A stretch of 64,000 nucleotides of DNA from Candidatus Aalborgicola bjergmarkensis. Lineage in GTDB: Bacteria > Pseudomonadota > Gammaproteobacteria > Burkholderiales > Burkholderiaceae_C. The position numbers and the translations under genes were made by a program. The notes under the pieces are model-generated. The model had not been told where the DNA came from. It worked only from the letters and a program-made list of their open reading frames with translations, and searched no databases. This document shows positions 18,687 through 27,149 of the stretch, in pieces. The DNA is taken from the NCBI GenBank assembly GCA_016708725.1, contig JADJFE010000007.1, positions 1 to 64,000 on the forward strand, read 5' to 3'. Numbering within the stretch: the first letter of the stretch is position 1; each line of letters begins with the position of its first letter.

Positions 18687-19241
18687 GGCTCAGCATCACC
18701 GATTACTGCGCAATTGGCGAGATCGACGTGCAGGCGCTGCGTCAGTTCCAGAGCAGCAGCCGTGAGTCGGGACACGGCGCCCGAGAAATGGCCAGTTTTC
18801 CGCCCGTTTTGGTCTCTGTGGCGGTTGCTGGCGTCGCCTTGACCCGTTTTGAAGGCGAAAATTCAAGGCAAATCGGGCTGTATGCCTTATGGGATGTGCG
18901 GGAGCAGCTATGTTTTTTGTTGAGGTGGATAGCGGCGGCTACCACATGGCTGTCACCCGGATCGAGAAGATTGATCGACGGAATCAGGTGCTCAAACCCG
19001 GTGACAAGACTGACCCGAACATGGGCGTTCATCAACTGACGCGTCCGGTTCAACTGGCCTTGGGTCAAATCGAGGTTAAAGGGGTCGGTTAAAGGGGGCA
19101 GACCCCTTTAATTCCACGATAGACACAGAACCAAAGCTCCGCTCTCACCAGACTTGAATTTCCTGTCCGGCGGACGCTATGGTTGTGCTATCGTGGCACC
19201 CAGGCACTGTCGTTTATTCTGATTTTTTGAAAGGCATTCCC
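18687..19241. other. Repeat-bearing intergenic region right of the defence module
   Basis: Holds the right direct repeat (18814-18919). A GC-rich inverted repeat (AAAGGGGTC near 19078, GACCCCTTT near 19102) could act as a terminator-like hairpin. A short plus-strand frame at about 18910-19092 is not recognisable as a protein. The promoter and ribosome site of the downstream binding-protein gene lie at its right end. Confidence 0.6.
18814..18919. repeat. Right 106-bp direct repeat flanking the ATPase/nuclease module
   Basis: Same orientation and nearly the same sequence as 16273-16378; the visible differences are GGGCAAAA versus GGCGAAAA in the middle. The two copies are about 2.5 kb apart with the ATPase and nuclease genes between them, so homologous recombination could delete the module. 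Confidence 0.88.
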
Positions 19242-20009
19242 ATGAAACAGCGTATGTTGCTTACGCTTGCACTGTCCTTGGTAGCCACGCCGATGCTTTG
19301 CAGCGCCGAATCGCCCGTCAGAATCTGCCATGAAAATGAAGACTCCTATCCCTGGATTTTCAGAGACCGGGTGGGCCTTACCACTGCCTTGCTGAAAATG
19401 GCCGAGAAGACTTACGGCGCCAAGGTCGAGGTGGTGCCATTGCCGTGGCGGCGATGTTTGGCTGAAGCCCAGAGTGGTGCCGTGGATGGTGTCGTCAAAA
19501 TCAGTTTTAGCCCGGAGCGCACCGGATTTCTGGTCTACCCGATGTCGGGCGACGTGCCAGACGCCAGCAAAAGGCTGTTGATCGACAGCTACAGCCTGTA
19601 CCGAATGAAGGGCTCCACCGTGGTGTCCTGGGACGGCAAGGTACTCAATGTAACTGGCGTAGTAGGGGCACAGTCCGGGTTCTCCATAGTCAAGCAACTC
19701 ACCACGCTGGGTGCGCGGGTGGACGATGGTTCGCGGCCTGCCGATGCCAATCTGGCCAAGCTGGTGAGCGGGCGCGTTGTCGCTGTGGCGTTGCAAACCG
19801 AAGAGGGTGATATGAGCGTGGCCTCCAGTCCCGAATTCAATGGCAAGATTGAGCGGGTCACGCCGGTGCTGGTAGAAAAGCCTTACTTCGTGGCTTTTTC
19901 CAAGCAGTTCTATGCCAGGGACACCGCTGCTGCCAGGAAGCTGTGGGATGCTATCGCCAGCAGCCGGGAGTCAACGGAGTACAAAGACCTGGTAAAGAAT
20001 TTCAAATAG
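19242..20009 (+). CDS. Periplasmic substrate-binding protein (SBP_bac_3-like)
   Basis: A 255-residue secreted protein of the type-2 periplasmic binding fold. ATG 19242 follows GAAAGG and opens a clear signal peptide (MKQRMLLTLALSLVATPM, cleavage near CSAE). The mature part has the family pattern: ICHENEDSYPWIF, GLTTALLKMAEKTYG, then LPWRRCLAEAQSGAVDGVV. No permease or ATPase of an ABC transporter is next to it, so it is an orphan binding protein whose ligand is unknown. A second member of the same fold is encoded at 22047-22759. Confidence 0.8.
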   Translation: MKQRMLLTLALSLVATPMLCSAESPVRICHENEDSYPWIFRDRVGLTTALLKMAEKTYGAKVEVVPLPWRRCLAEAQSGAVDGVVKISFSPERTGFLVYPMSGDVPDASKRLLIDSYSLYRMKGSTVVSWDGKVLNVTGVVGAQSGFSIVKQLTTLGARVDDGSRPADANLAKLVSGRVVAVALQTEEGDMSVASSPEFNGKIERVTPVLVEKPYFVAFSKQFYARDTAAARKLWDAIASSRESTEYKDLVKNFK

Positions 20010-20104
20010 GGGGCTAGGCGACCTCCGGGTCGAACCAGGCCAGCGTGCCGGGTACCATTCTGAGTGGCATTGACTTGCTGAATTGAATGGAAGGGTGACT
20101 TTCA

Positions 20105-20160
20105 ATTTGATAGCTTCTCCCGCACGTTCTGCAAGCGCTACAGGCTTATCCAGGGGTTAA
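20105..20160. repeat. Copy of the dispersed palindromic element
   Basis: Reads TTGATAGCTTCTCCCGCACG then GCAAGCGCTACAGGC on the plus strand, matching in reverse complement the core found at 16325-16375, 18865-18915 and elsewhere. It lies between the binding-protein gene and the end of the PIN toxin gene, where it may also act as a transcription stop. Confidence 0.6.
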
Positions 20161-20560
20161 TGACAGCCAGGCCAGCAGCCTCAAATGGCGATGTGTCGCG
20201 CGTGGCTACTGCCAAACCGTGCGCCGCCGCGATGGCTGCAATATAGCCGTCTGCGGGCGCAATGGCCTGCCCGGCGGCACGGGCGCGGGCGCGCAGCGTT
20301 GCATAGGATTGCGATGCGGGGTCATCAAACGCCAGGATGCGACCCGCGAACAACGGCAAGACGCGCTGTTCAAGGCTGGAATGAAGTGCATCGCGGCGTT
20401 TGCCCTCTGGCAGGGCAGCGATGCCGAAGCGCAGTTCCGCAAGGCTGATGGTTGAGAGGTACAGCGTCTCAATGGTCTGCGCGTCAAGCCAGGCAAGTAC
20501 GTTCGTATTGCCTGCCGCTTTCAATGGCTCGGAGATGACGTTGGTATCGAGCAGGATCAT
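20138..20560 (-). CDS. PIN-domain toxin (VapC/FitB-like)
   Basis: A 140-residue PIN-domain ribonuclease, the toxin half of a type II toxin-antitoxin pair. It opens MILLDTNVISEPL with the first catalytic Asp, has STISLAELRFGIAAL with the acidic Glu, and ends with APADGYIAAIAAAHGLAVATRD carrying the last Asp pair; all expected metal-binding positions are present. Its start overlaps the stop of the upstream antitoxin gene by four bases. The substrate RNA is unknown. Confidence 0.9.
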   Translation of the reverse strand: MILLDTNVISEPLKAAGNTNVLAWLDAQTIETLYLSTISLAELRFGIAALPEGKRRDALHSSLEQRVLPLFAGRILAFDDPASQSYATLRARARAAGQAIAPADGYIAAIAAAHGLAVATRDTSPFEAAGLAVINPWISL

Positions 20561-20805
20561 TCAAAACGTAGCGGCTCGGCGGGCGTCCTGTCCCGCTCTA
20601 TCTCCAGATCGACGCCACCCATTTCGCGGCCAATTTCGGCCAGCAGGGTGCCGAGTTTGACCCGGCCCTCGGGCCGGACGGCAGATTCAAGGATCGCCCG
20701 GATTTCCGCCTCGGTACTACGGCCATGCGTGGCCGCACGCACACGCAAGGCGCGGTGTGTTTCATCGGACAAGTTGCGGACGGTGACGGATGCCATTGCT
20801 TTCAT
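20557..20805 (-). CDS. FitA-like antitoxin (ribbon-helix-helix)
   Basis: An 82-residue antitoxin with an N-terminal ribbon-helix-helix (ASVTVRNLSDETHRALRVRA, STEAEIRAIL) and a C-terminal toxin-binding tail, typical of FitA. It precedes and overlaps the PIN toxin. By family knowledge the pair binds its own promoter. ATG at 20805 or the internal ATG at 20796 could be the start; spacing does not decide. Confidence 0.85.
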   Translation of the reverse strand: MKAMASVTVRNLSDETHRALRVRAATHGRSTEAEIRAILESAVRPEGRVKLGTLLAEIGREMGGVDLEIERDRTPAEPLRFE

Positions 20806-20857
20806 TCATAAAAATTGCCATCAATGATTGCATTGTAGTGTGACTGATAGCAATCTT

Positions 20858-20885
20858 GGTGCATGGGGTCAGGTGCATGGGGTCA
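20858..20885. repeat. Two tandem 14-bp units
   Basis: GGTGCATGGGGTCA occurs twice in direct succession and is followed by GTTCTTGCAATC. Sequences of the GGGGTCAG..CTTGCA type are often left by REP-like elements in Proteobacteria (from memory). It lies upstream of the FitA-like gene and beyond the broken end of the adjacent toxin gene. Confidence 0.6.
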
Positions 20886-20937
20886 GTTCTTGCAATCAAG
20901 CATATTCAACCACGTAAAAAAAGGGACCGGACTTGAA

Positions 20938-21129
20938 TTAAATCGTTTCAAGCCAAATCGGAAACTTCTCAAAAAGGGAGAACAGGGGACAGACCACGGT
21001 TTCCACCCAGATTTCGGCGTCTGACACACTCTGCGGAAACCGCTCGAAAACATGTTCCGCCGTGTGTCCCCATGCGGCCAAGCATGTCGCCAATTTTGGC
21101 GGCAACTGGACATCGACGACGAAGTGCAT
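20938..21129 (-). pseudogene. Truncated DUF5615 PIN-like toxin
   Basis: The ATG at 21129 overlaps the stop of the DUF433 gene (TGATG), the usual gene order of DUF433-DUF5615 toxin-antitoxin pairs. The first 40 residues match the family start (MHFVVDVQLPPKLATCLAAW, GHTAEHV, SDAEIW). After that the frame runs into unrelated sequence (CPLFSLFEKFPIWLETI) and stops at 63 residues, about half the usual length. The part bearing the remaining catalytic acids is gone, so the toxin is almost certainly inactive. Confidence 0.7.
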
Positions 21130-21353
21130 CAGGCCGCTTTCAAAATGACGTGATCGGCTTGCCTGGCTGCGTAGGCTAAAGTTGCCGAGATGTCCGCATC
21201 TTCGAGATACGGATAATCGGCAAGAATTTCCTCGCGGGACACGTTTTCCGCCAATAGTTCCAGAACATCGGTGACTCGCACGCGTGTGCCACGCAAACAA
21301 GGCCGCCCTCCGCATACCGATGGATTGATCGTGATCCGATGCAGTTCACTCAT
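21129..21353 (-). CDS. DUF433 family antitoxin
   Basis: A 74-residue DUF433 protein (RITINPSVCGGRPCLRGTRV, then REEILADYPYLEDADI), small helix-turn-helix-like proteins that pair with DUF5615 PIN-like toxins. It appears intact although its partner at 20938-21129 is truncated. Confidence 0.85.
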   Translation of the reverse strand: MSELHRITINPSVCGGRPCLRGTRVRVTDVLELLAENVSREEILADYPYLEDADISATLAYAARQADHVILKAA

Positions 21354-21533
21354 GACATGACACTCCAGAACGTAAGAACGGCGACAAATGAACCCAAGGG
21401 CAATTCAATCACCAAGCAAGACGGGCAAGACTCAATGAAATCCTGCAGCATGAGCGGCAGTTGCCACGCCTACTCTAGCATAGGTGCGCCGGCGCTCAAA
21501 AAACAAAACGCACGGGAAAACGTTGACGAACGA

Positions 21534-21773
21534 CTACCTCGTAAGCGGCTTATACCGTATCCGTTTTGGCTTCGCCCCCTCTTCACCCAACCGTTTCTTC
21601 TTGTCATCCTCGTATTCCCGGAAGTTGCCGGGGAAGAAGCTCCATTGGGAATTGCCTTCGCAGGCGAGGATGTGGGTGCAGATGTGGTCGAGGAACCAGC
21701 GGTCGTGGCTGATGATCATCGCGCAGCCGGCGAATTCGAGTAGGGCATCTTCGAGGGCGCGCAGGGTTTCGAC
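21534..21773 (-). pseudogene. C-terminal remnant of ettA (ABC-F ATPase)
   Basis: The minus strand encodes the last ~80 residues of EttA, the ribosome-associated ABC-F protein: LRALEDALLEFAGCAMIISH, DRWFLDHICTHILACEG and the end KRLGEEGAKPKRIRYKPLTR with a stop. The rest of the gene (N-terminal ABC cassette, arm) is missing; at 21774 the sequence switches abruptly to a copy of the kinase gene. A full ettA presumably exists elsewhere in the genome. Confidence 0.8.
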
Positions 21774-21774
21774 G

Positions 21775-22006
21775 TCTCACAGTTGCCAGCGCGCTGCAAG
21801 CACATGCCCAGGAATTTACCGACAACATGGCACAAGGACTCACGCGCAGCCAACTGGACAATTTTGTCCGCCGTGTCCGGGAAGGCTCAGACATTCTGAT
21901 GCATGCACTATCCCATGCAGCCGAACTGGTTGCCAGTTTCAAACAAGTGTCGGTAGATCAGGCCAGCGTGAATCGGCGCATCTTCGATTTGCGCACGACC
22001 ATTGAC
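21775..22006 (+). pseudogene. 232-bp copy of part of the histidine kinase gene
   Basis: Corresponds base for base to 15428-15659 of the kinase gene with about six substitutions; it encodes the segment after the phosphoacceptor histidine (TVASALQAHAQEF to FDLRTTID). It has no start, no catalytic domain and stops right after the homology ends. The divergence suggests either an old duplication or a relic of a paralogous kinase. Confidence 0.85.
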
Positions 22007-22046
22007 TAGCTTGGGCTTTTTTGTTTCTGGTGTCCGTTTAGCCTGT

Positions 22047-22759
22047 TCATTTGCGCGCATTTGCGAGTATTTTCTGCAGCCTGGCGATGCGCGCCTTATT
22101 TTCTTCGTCGTCCCGCAATGCAATCACCAGGTCTTTCTTGGTCAGGACTTGTACGGCTTCAACGTTGTCGATGCCCTGCTTTCCCGCCAGATACAGCATG
22201 ACGGAAGGATCGGTGATGGCAGTCTGGTGGCGACCCTTGGCGAGTTTTTGCAGCAGTGATTCTTCGGTCATGGCCCCATCGGTGTTTTTGGGGTATTTCT
22301 TTGCGGCATTGGTGATGTCTTGCGGGTACACATAGGTCTTCACAATGCCAACGGTATAGTTTTTGAACAAATCGTCAACATCCTTGAATGTGACCTTGCT
22401 GGCGCTATTTTTCAATACGCCGATTTCTGATTGGTCAACAGCCGGCGAGGCGACAAAGCCCTTATCAACCTCTTCCGGCCATGCGGGGAAGAAACCGACA
22501 TACTCCTTCGATTTGGCAACATCTTTTGCGCGTGCCCACGGAAAAAAATCAACCTGAAGCGTGATTCCTTCCCTTTTCAGCAATTCGCGCAGCTTCTGAA
22601 TAGAATTTCCCTGCGTTGCCATGTCTGCCCCGGAATACGGCTGCCAGTCCAGAGATGTTATCTTCCAGACTTCCTCGGCGTATGCTGCGGGTGCCAGCAT
22701 TGCCACGCAGAGCATGGTTTTTTCAGGAATTTGCCGATTGTGCTGGTTGCCATTGCCAT
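22047..22759 (-). CDS. Periplasmic substrate-binding protein with a frameshifted signal peptide
   Basis: Type-2 periplasmic binding protein. The mature region is continuous (EEVWKITSLDWQPYSGADMA, GITLQVDFFPWARAKDVA, then FFPAWPEEVDKGF). The best start is ATG 22759-22757, with GAGGAG eight bases upstream, giving MAMATSTIGKFLKK; but a run of six A (plus-strand T at 22718-22723) puts it out of frame with TMLCVAMLAPAAYAEE. One extra A would join the two halves into a perfect signal peptide. The in-frame alternative start at 22775 gives a poor, Asn-rich leader. Either a real inactivating or phase-type change, or a sequencing error in the homopolymer. Confidence 0.75.
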
Positions 22760-22846
22760 TGCTATGTCTCCTCATGATTGTGGTTGGATTTGCACACGTT
22801 GGTGCTCCGTTATCGTAACCGAAATTAACACAGGAATAGTTGCCAG

Positions 22847-24061
22847 ATGAATACACCGCCACCCACCACGCCATCGACACCACCTGCATCCACCACGCGC
22901 TTGCAGCGCTGGCGATTGGTGCTGGGCAGCGAAGCGCAGGGCAGTTGTGGTGCGGCGGGTGGTGGTTTGCGCGACATCGAACGTGCGCTGGCCGCACTGT
23001 ACGAACCCGAAGGCGCGGATGGCCTGAGCAAACGCCGCAGTGCGGGCCGGGGCGATTCTGCGCCCACTGTGGCGCGCTGGCTGGGGGATATTCGTTCCTA
23101 CTTTCCCAGTTCGATCGTGCAGGTGCTGCAGCGCGATGCCCTGGAGCGGCTGAACCTGCGCCAGATGCTACTGGAGCCGGAAATGCTGGAAAGCGCCCAG
23201 CCCGATGTGCATCTGGTGGCCAACCTGCTGGCGCTGGCCAGCGTCATCCCGGAAGGTACACGCGCCACGGCACGCCAGGTGGTGCAACAGGTGGTGGACG
23301 AATTGATGCGCCGTCTGGAAGAGCCTTTGCGCAGCGCCATCAGCGGAGCACTGGACCGCAGCCAGCGCAAACGCCGTCCGCGCCATGCAGAAATCGACTG
23401 GGGTCGCACCATCCGCGCCAACCTGCGCCATTGGCAACCCGAGTACCGCACCATCGTTCCACAAACCCTGGTCGGCTTTGGCCGCAAGGCGCGCAGGCCG
23501 CAGCGCGAAGTCATTCTGTGCATCGACCAAAGCGGCTCAATGGCGGCCTCGGTGGTCTATTCCAGCATTTTTGGCGCGGTCATGGCCAGTTTGCCAGCGG
23601 TGGCGACCAGACTGGTGGTGTTCGATACGGCAGTGGTTGATCTGAGCGAACAACTGCAAGACCCGGTGGACCTGCTGTTTGGCGTGCAACTCGGTGGCGG
23701 CACCGACATCAACCGCGCCGTAAGCTACTGCCAGGGACTGATCCGCGAGCCGCGCAATACCATCCTGGTGCTGATTTCGGATCTCTACGAAGGCGGTGTC
23801 AAAGACGGACTGCTACGCCGCGCCAACGAGCTGGTCGAAGCCGGTGTGCAATTCATCGCCTTGCTGGCTTTGAGCGACGAAGGTGCACCGGCTTTTGATC
23901 GCGCGCTTGCCGCCCAGCTCGCTGCGCTGGGTGTTCCCAGCTTTGCCTGCACGCCCGACGCCTTTCCCGGTCTGATGGCAGCTGCCATTCGTCGTGACGA
24001 TGTGAGCGCCTGGGCGGCAACCCAAGGCATCAAGACCAGCCGGGCGGCGCAGGGGTCGTAG
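22847..24061 (+). CDS. VWA-domain protein of the CoxE type
   Basis: A 404-residue cytoplasmic protein ending in a von Willebrand A domain with the metal-binding MIDAS motif (ILCIDQSGSMAAS), GGGTDINRA and the later LVLISDLYEGG. The N-terminal half is helical with several Arg-rich stretches and no signal peptide. CoxE-like VWA proteins usually work with MoxR-type AAA ATPases in metal-enzyme maturation or protein remodelling, but no such ATPase is in this window. It is divergent from the binding-protein gene at 22759, with about 90 bases between starts. Confidence 0.8.
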   Translation: MNTPPPTTPSTPPASTTRLQRWRLVLGSEAQGSCGAAGGGLRDIERALAALYEPEGADGLSKRRSAGRGDSAPTVARWLGDIRSYFPSSIVQVLQRDALERLNLRQMLLEPEMLESAQPDVHLVANLLALASVIPEGTRATARQVVQQVVDELMRRLEEPLRSAISGALDRSQRKRRPRHAEIDWGRTIRANLRHWQPEYRTIVPQTLVGFGRKARRPQREVILCIDQSGSMAASVVYSSIFGAVMASLPAVATRLVVFDTAVVDLSEQLQDPVDLLFGVQLGGGTDINRAVSYCQGLIREPRNTILVLISDLYEGGVKDGLLRRANELVEAGVQFIALLALSDEGAPAFDRALAAQLAALGVPSFACTPDAFPGLMAAAIRRDDVSAWAATQGIKTSRAAQGS

Positions 24062-24065
24062 CCGG

Positions 24066-24084
24066 TGTAGGATAAATTCCTACA
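24066..24084. promoter_or_regulatory. Palindrome TGTAGGA-N5-TCCTACA
   Basis: A perfect 7-bp inverted repeat with a 5-bp spacer (TGTAGGATAAATTCCTACA), just after the VWA gene stop and about 115 bases before the small gene at 24200. The A/T-rich spacer and lack of a following T-run favour an operator over a terminator. The binding protein is unknown. Confidence 0.5.
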
Positions 24085-24199
24085 TGCTTTTCAGCCAATA
24101 TCCGACTCCAGATTTTGCATCTCGGCACTATAGTTACCTCAAGCGCCAGATGATTCATTTCGATTCGTTCTGGCAAAAGCATGTAACTGGAGAAGCACC

Positions 24200-24433
24200 A
24201 TGACGACCTTATCCCTGGCACTGAACCCCTTTAGCTTGATGATGGAACCTGAACTGGTTTTGCAGACCATGGAGCGTTCGCAACAATTGCGCAGGCTGCC
24301 ACGGCACAAGCTGCGTCCTCTGGATAAGCCCCTGATCCCTTACACCTCGGCAGCACTGGCTAGCCGTGCGGCCTACGATGCGGCCATCGATGCCGAGGAT
24401 TTCGAAGACGCCGCCGAGTCGTACCTGAACTGA
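24200..24433 (+). CDS. Small conserved-looking protein of unknown function
   Basis: A 77-residue reading frame with a good ribosome site (GGAGAAG, six bases before ATG). The N-terminus is hydrophobic and Met-rich (MTTLSLALNPFSLMMEPEL), the middle is basic (RRLPRHKLRPLDKP) and the C-terminus acidic (DAEDFEDAAESYLN). I recognise no domain. Codon use resembles that of its neighbours, which together with the ribosome site supports a real gene. Confidence 0.6.
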   Translation: MTTLSLALNPFSLMMEPELVLQTMERSQQLRRLPRHKLRPLDKPLIPYTSAALASRAAYDAAIDAEDFEDAAESYLN

Positions 24434-24451
24434 AACTCCGGAAATTTTTCG

Positions 24452-25471
24452 CTATTGCGCTTCGCGCACTGCGCGGCCATTCAGGGCTTGTACGGGCCGG
24501 GCGTTGTTGGCGTAGATTTGGGTGAACAGCCGGTATTGGTTTTGACTAATGGTCGCGGGCTGCTTGAACACGATCCACAACACGCCCTCGGTGCATGGAG
24601 GGGTGGTGAGTGAGCCCATGAATTGGTAGTAACGCGGATCGGAGGGAAGCAACTCATACAGGTTGAGCAGCCCCGGTGGCATGCGAACCCGGTCCCCGTT
24701 GTCGAGCGGCATATACGTCCAGACCTTGTCGATCAGCATATTGTTGCCATTGCCCCCGGTACCCCCGGTGTCGAGCAATACGGCAACCACGGCCAGCTGG
24801 CCTTCGGCATTCTTGTGTACGAGATGCGCAACCATGGGAAAACGCCGTGCGTTGATCTGTTCTTCCGACGGGGTGTGAAAGTGGAACTGGACCAATCGGT
24901 AGGTCGAACCACGCACCGTGATGGAATTGTCGCCCTGCACATCGACCTGGATGGTGTGCCCGTTGTTCACCACTGTGGCGGAGCTGGGCGTATAGGAAAA
25001 CTGGACAGGTTCAGCCGGGCCTTGCAGGGTGGTTCCGCTTTCGATGTTGATGGGTGACTGGCGTTTCCCCATGCCGCACACACTGAACTCGGCCTTGAGT
25101 CTGGCCCAGGTCTGGGGGCCATTTTCACCTTCATAAGCCCAGTGCGCCTCGCCTGCGTGTGCGCTATTCTTCTTATGGCTGGAGCGGCGTTTGGTGCTGC
25201 GCGCAGGCGAGGAACCGTGCTCATCCGTAGCCGCATGTGCTTTTGCGCCCACCGTCAAGGTGAGTTTTTTATTGGGCACCGTATCAACCCCCAGCGATTC
25301 ACGCACCTTGGCGCCCACTTCCTTGGGGTTGCTGGCGGTGGATGCCTCGACATCGGGTTTGCTGGCGGGCGGCTTGTGACCTGCTGCCGACTGGTCCGCT
25401 GCAAAGGTTTCCAAAGCCACAATGCACAGTAGACCAGCCAGAATACGCGAGACGGGATTTAGAGTGTTCAT
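24452..25471 (-). CDS. Alpha-type carbonic anhydrase, secreted
   Basis: Zinc enzyme interconverting CO2 and bicarbonate, here exported. ATG 25471 opens a signal peptide (MNTLNPVSRILAGLLCIVAL, cleavage near TFAA). A ~110-residue Lys/Ala/Ser-rich linker precedes the catalytic domain. The domain shows HWAYEGENGPQTW, RQSPINIES, and the zinc ligands in LVQFHFHTPSEE and AHLVHKN; SLTTPPCTEGVLW closes the active site. The usual PSEH is PSEE here, but all three zinc histidines are present. Length is 339 residues. It is a single gene, convergent with the small gene at 24200. Confidence 0.92.
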   Translation of the reverse strand: MNTLNPVSRILAGLLCIVALETFAADQSAAGHKPPASKPDVEASTASNPKEVGAKVRESLGVDTVPNKKLTLTVGAKAHAATDEHGSSPARSTKRRSSHKKNSAHAGEAHWAYEGENGPQTWARLKAEFSVCGMGKRQSPINIESGTTLQGPAEPVQFSYTPSSATVVNNGHTIQVDVQGDNSITVRGSTYRLVQFHFHTPSEEQINARRFPMVAHLVHKNAEGQLAVVAVLLDTGGTGGNGNNMLIDKVWTYMPLDNGDRVRMPPGLLNLYELLPSDPRYYQFMGSLTTPPCTEGVLWIVFKQPATISQNQYRLFTQIYANNARPVQALNGRAVREAQ

Positions 25472-25520
25472 GGCTATGCTTATCGGAGTTATCCGGCGCG
25501 AAATAAACAGTATTTCATTT

Positions 25521-26567
25521 TCACTGCGGGATCGCGCGTGTCTCGCCGTGGCGCAATAGCCACACCTTGTCTTGTGCAATACCACGCTCGCGCAGCGCCA
25601 CAGCCAGATCGCGCGGCGGATGGTCAAACGCTTCCTGGGTCAGCTTGAATGTGCCCCAGTGCACACCCATGGCCTGGCGGGCTTCCAGGTCCAGCATCAA
25701 TTGCACGGCATCACCGGGGTTGACGTGCATATTTTTCATAAAATCACGCGGCAGGTAGGCGCCAATGGGCAGGGCCAGAAAGTCTACCGCACCCAGGCGC
25801 TTGCGAATGGCCTTGAAGTCCGCGCTGTAACCCGTGTCGCCGGGAAACAGAAAGCGCCAGGCTTGTGCGCCAGTGTTTGCGGACTTGTGCTCCACCATGT
25901 AGCCACCCCACAGCGATGCGTTGGTATCAAAAGGCGTGCGCCGGCTCCAGTGTTGCGCAGGTGTGAAGTGCATGCGCACAGGATCAATCAGGTGGGCACC
26001 ATGGCAGTCGGCAGTGATATCCACATGGTCCCACCAGCCAACTTCGGTCACATTCGCAATATTGCGGGCATCAAACCAGGCTTTCAGACCCGATGGCACA
26101 AGAATGCGCGGCGTCTGGCCGGATGCGACCATGGCGGCGATGGTGGCGTCGCACAGGTGGTCGTAGTGGTTATGGGTAATCAGCAGTACGTCAATGGGCG
26201 GGAGGGCATCGCCCTTGAGGGGCGCAGGTACCATACGCGGTGCGCCAAAGCGGCCGTAAGGACCGGCAAAGTCCGCCAGCGTTGGATCAACCAATACGTT
26301 CAGCCCACCCACCTGTAGTAGCATCGACACATGGCCCAGCCAGGTGATGACGGGCGCGTGCTGGCGCCTGGCAATGCGTGCATGGTCCACCGGTACACTC
26401 CACTCCTTGGCAAATGCGGTATAACCGCTGGTCGGGGGAATCAGCGGTTTGAAGTCCCCTCGCAGGCTGCGCCAGACCATTTCGTACCAGGGGAAGTTGC
26501 CGATGATGATCGACGGGTCGCTGTTGGCAAAGCGCGAGGATGTGACCCTTTGTGTTGATGCCTTCAT
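25521..26567 (-). CDS. MBL-fold metallo-hydrolase (UlaG/NAPE-PLD-like)
   Basis: A 348-residue metallo-beta-lactamase-fold hydrolase with the metal motif LLITHNHYDHLCDA (HxHxDH), a second ligand region HFTPAQHWSRRTPFD, LFPGDTGYS and a final MGVHWGTFKLTQEA. This pattern fits the family holding UlaG-type lactonases and N-acyl-phosphatidylethanolamine phospholipase D relatives. No signal peptide is evident; the substrate is unknown. It ends 50 bases upstream of the carbonic anhydrase start on the same strand. Confidence 0.85.
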   Translation of the reverse strand: MKASTQRVTSSRFANSDPSIIIGNFPWYEMVWRSLRGDFKPLIPPTSGYTAFAKEWSVPVDHARIARRQHAPVITWLGHVSMLLQVGGLNVLVDPTLADFAGPYGRFGAPRMVPAPLKGDALPPIDVLLITHNHYDHLCDATIAAMVASGQTPRILVPSGLKAWFDARNIANVTEVGWWDHVDITADCHGAHLIDPVRMHFTPAQHWSRRTPFDTNASLWGGYMVEHKSANTGAQAWRFLFPGDTGYSADFKAIRKRLGAVDFLALPIGAYLPRDFMKNMHVNPGDAVQLMLDLEARQAMGVHWGTFKLTQEAFDHPPRDLAVALRERGIAQDKVWLLRHGETRAIPQ

Positions 26568-26591
26568 ACTTGTAATTTGTAATTGGATGTT

Positions 26592-27080
26592 ATGCCTTTA
26601 ATGAACCTGAATCCATGCTTGATCTTGACCGTGACCGCAACCTTGTTGAGCACCACTGCGGTATCGGCAGAGACCATTGGCAATGTCAGCACCACGTTCA
26701 AGCTCCTGGGCCCAGATCATAAGATCGTCGTGGAAGCCTACGATGACCCCGCCGTCAAAGGGGTAACGTGCTACGTGTCGCGCGCCAAGACCGGAGGCAT
26801 TGCGGGCGGGCTGGGTCTGGCAACCGACAAGGCGGAAGCGTCGATTGCCTGTCGGCAAGTCGGCCCGATTTCCTTTGCCGAACCATTGCTGCAGCAATCA
26901 GAAGTGTTTTCAGAAAGAATGTCCATTCTTTTCAAGAAGTTACGCATTGTCCGCATGGTCGATACCCAACGCAATGCGCTGGTGTACCTGACCTACTCTG
27001 ACCGGCTGATTGAAGGATCACCCCAAAACAGCGTGACCGCCGTGCCCGTCAGCAGCGACCAAAGGATTCCCGTCAAATGA
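26592..27080 (+). CDS. creA: CreA family periplasmic protein
   Basis: A 162-residue secreted protein of the CreA family. ATG 26592 (or 26601) opens a signal peptide (MNLNPCLILTVTATLLSTTA, cleavage near VSAE). The mature part contains the family signatures VTCYVSRAKTGGIAGGLGLA and SFAEPLLQQSEVFSERMSIL. Function is unknown in the family. It is divergent from the metallo-hydrolase gene with 24 bases between starts. Confidence 0.88.
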   Translation: MPLMNLNPCLILTVTATLLSTTAVSAETIGNVSTTFKLLGPDHKIVVEAYDDPAVKGVTCYVSRAKTGGIAGGLGLATDKAEASIACRQVGPISFAEPLLQQSEVFSERMSILFKKLRIVRMVDTQRNALVYLTYSDRLIEGSPQNSVTAVPVSSDQRIPVK

Positions 27081-27149
27081 TGGAAAAACCGGGGATGCAA
27101 TGCCGCACCAACAGCGCGGTGCCTGAGAACACGCTTCCAAATCGCTCCT

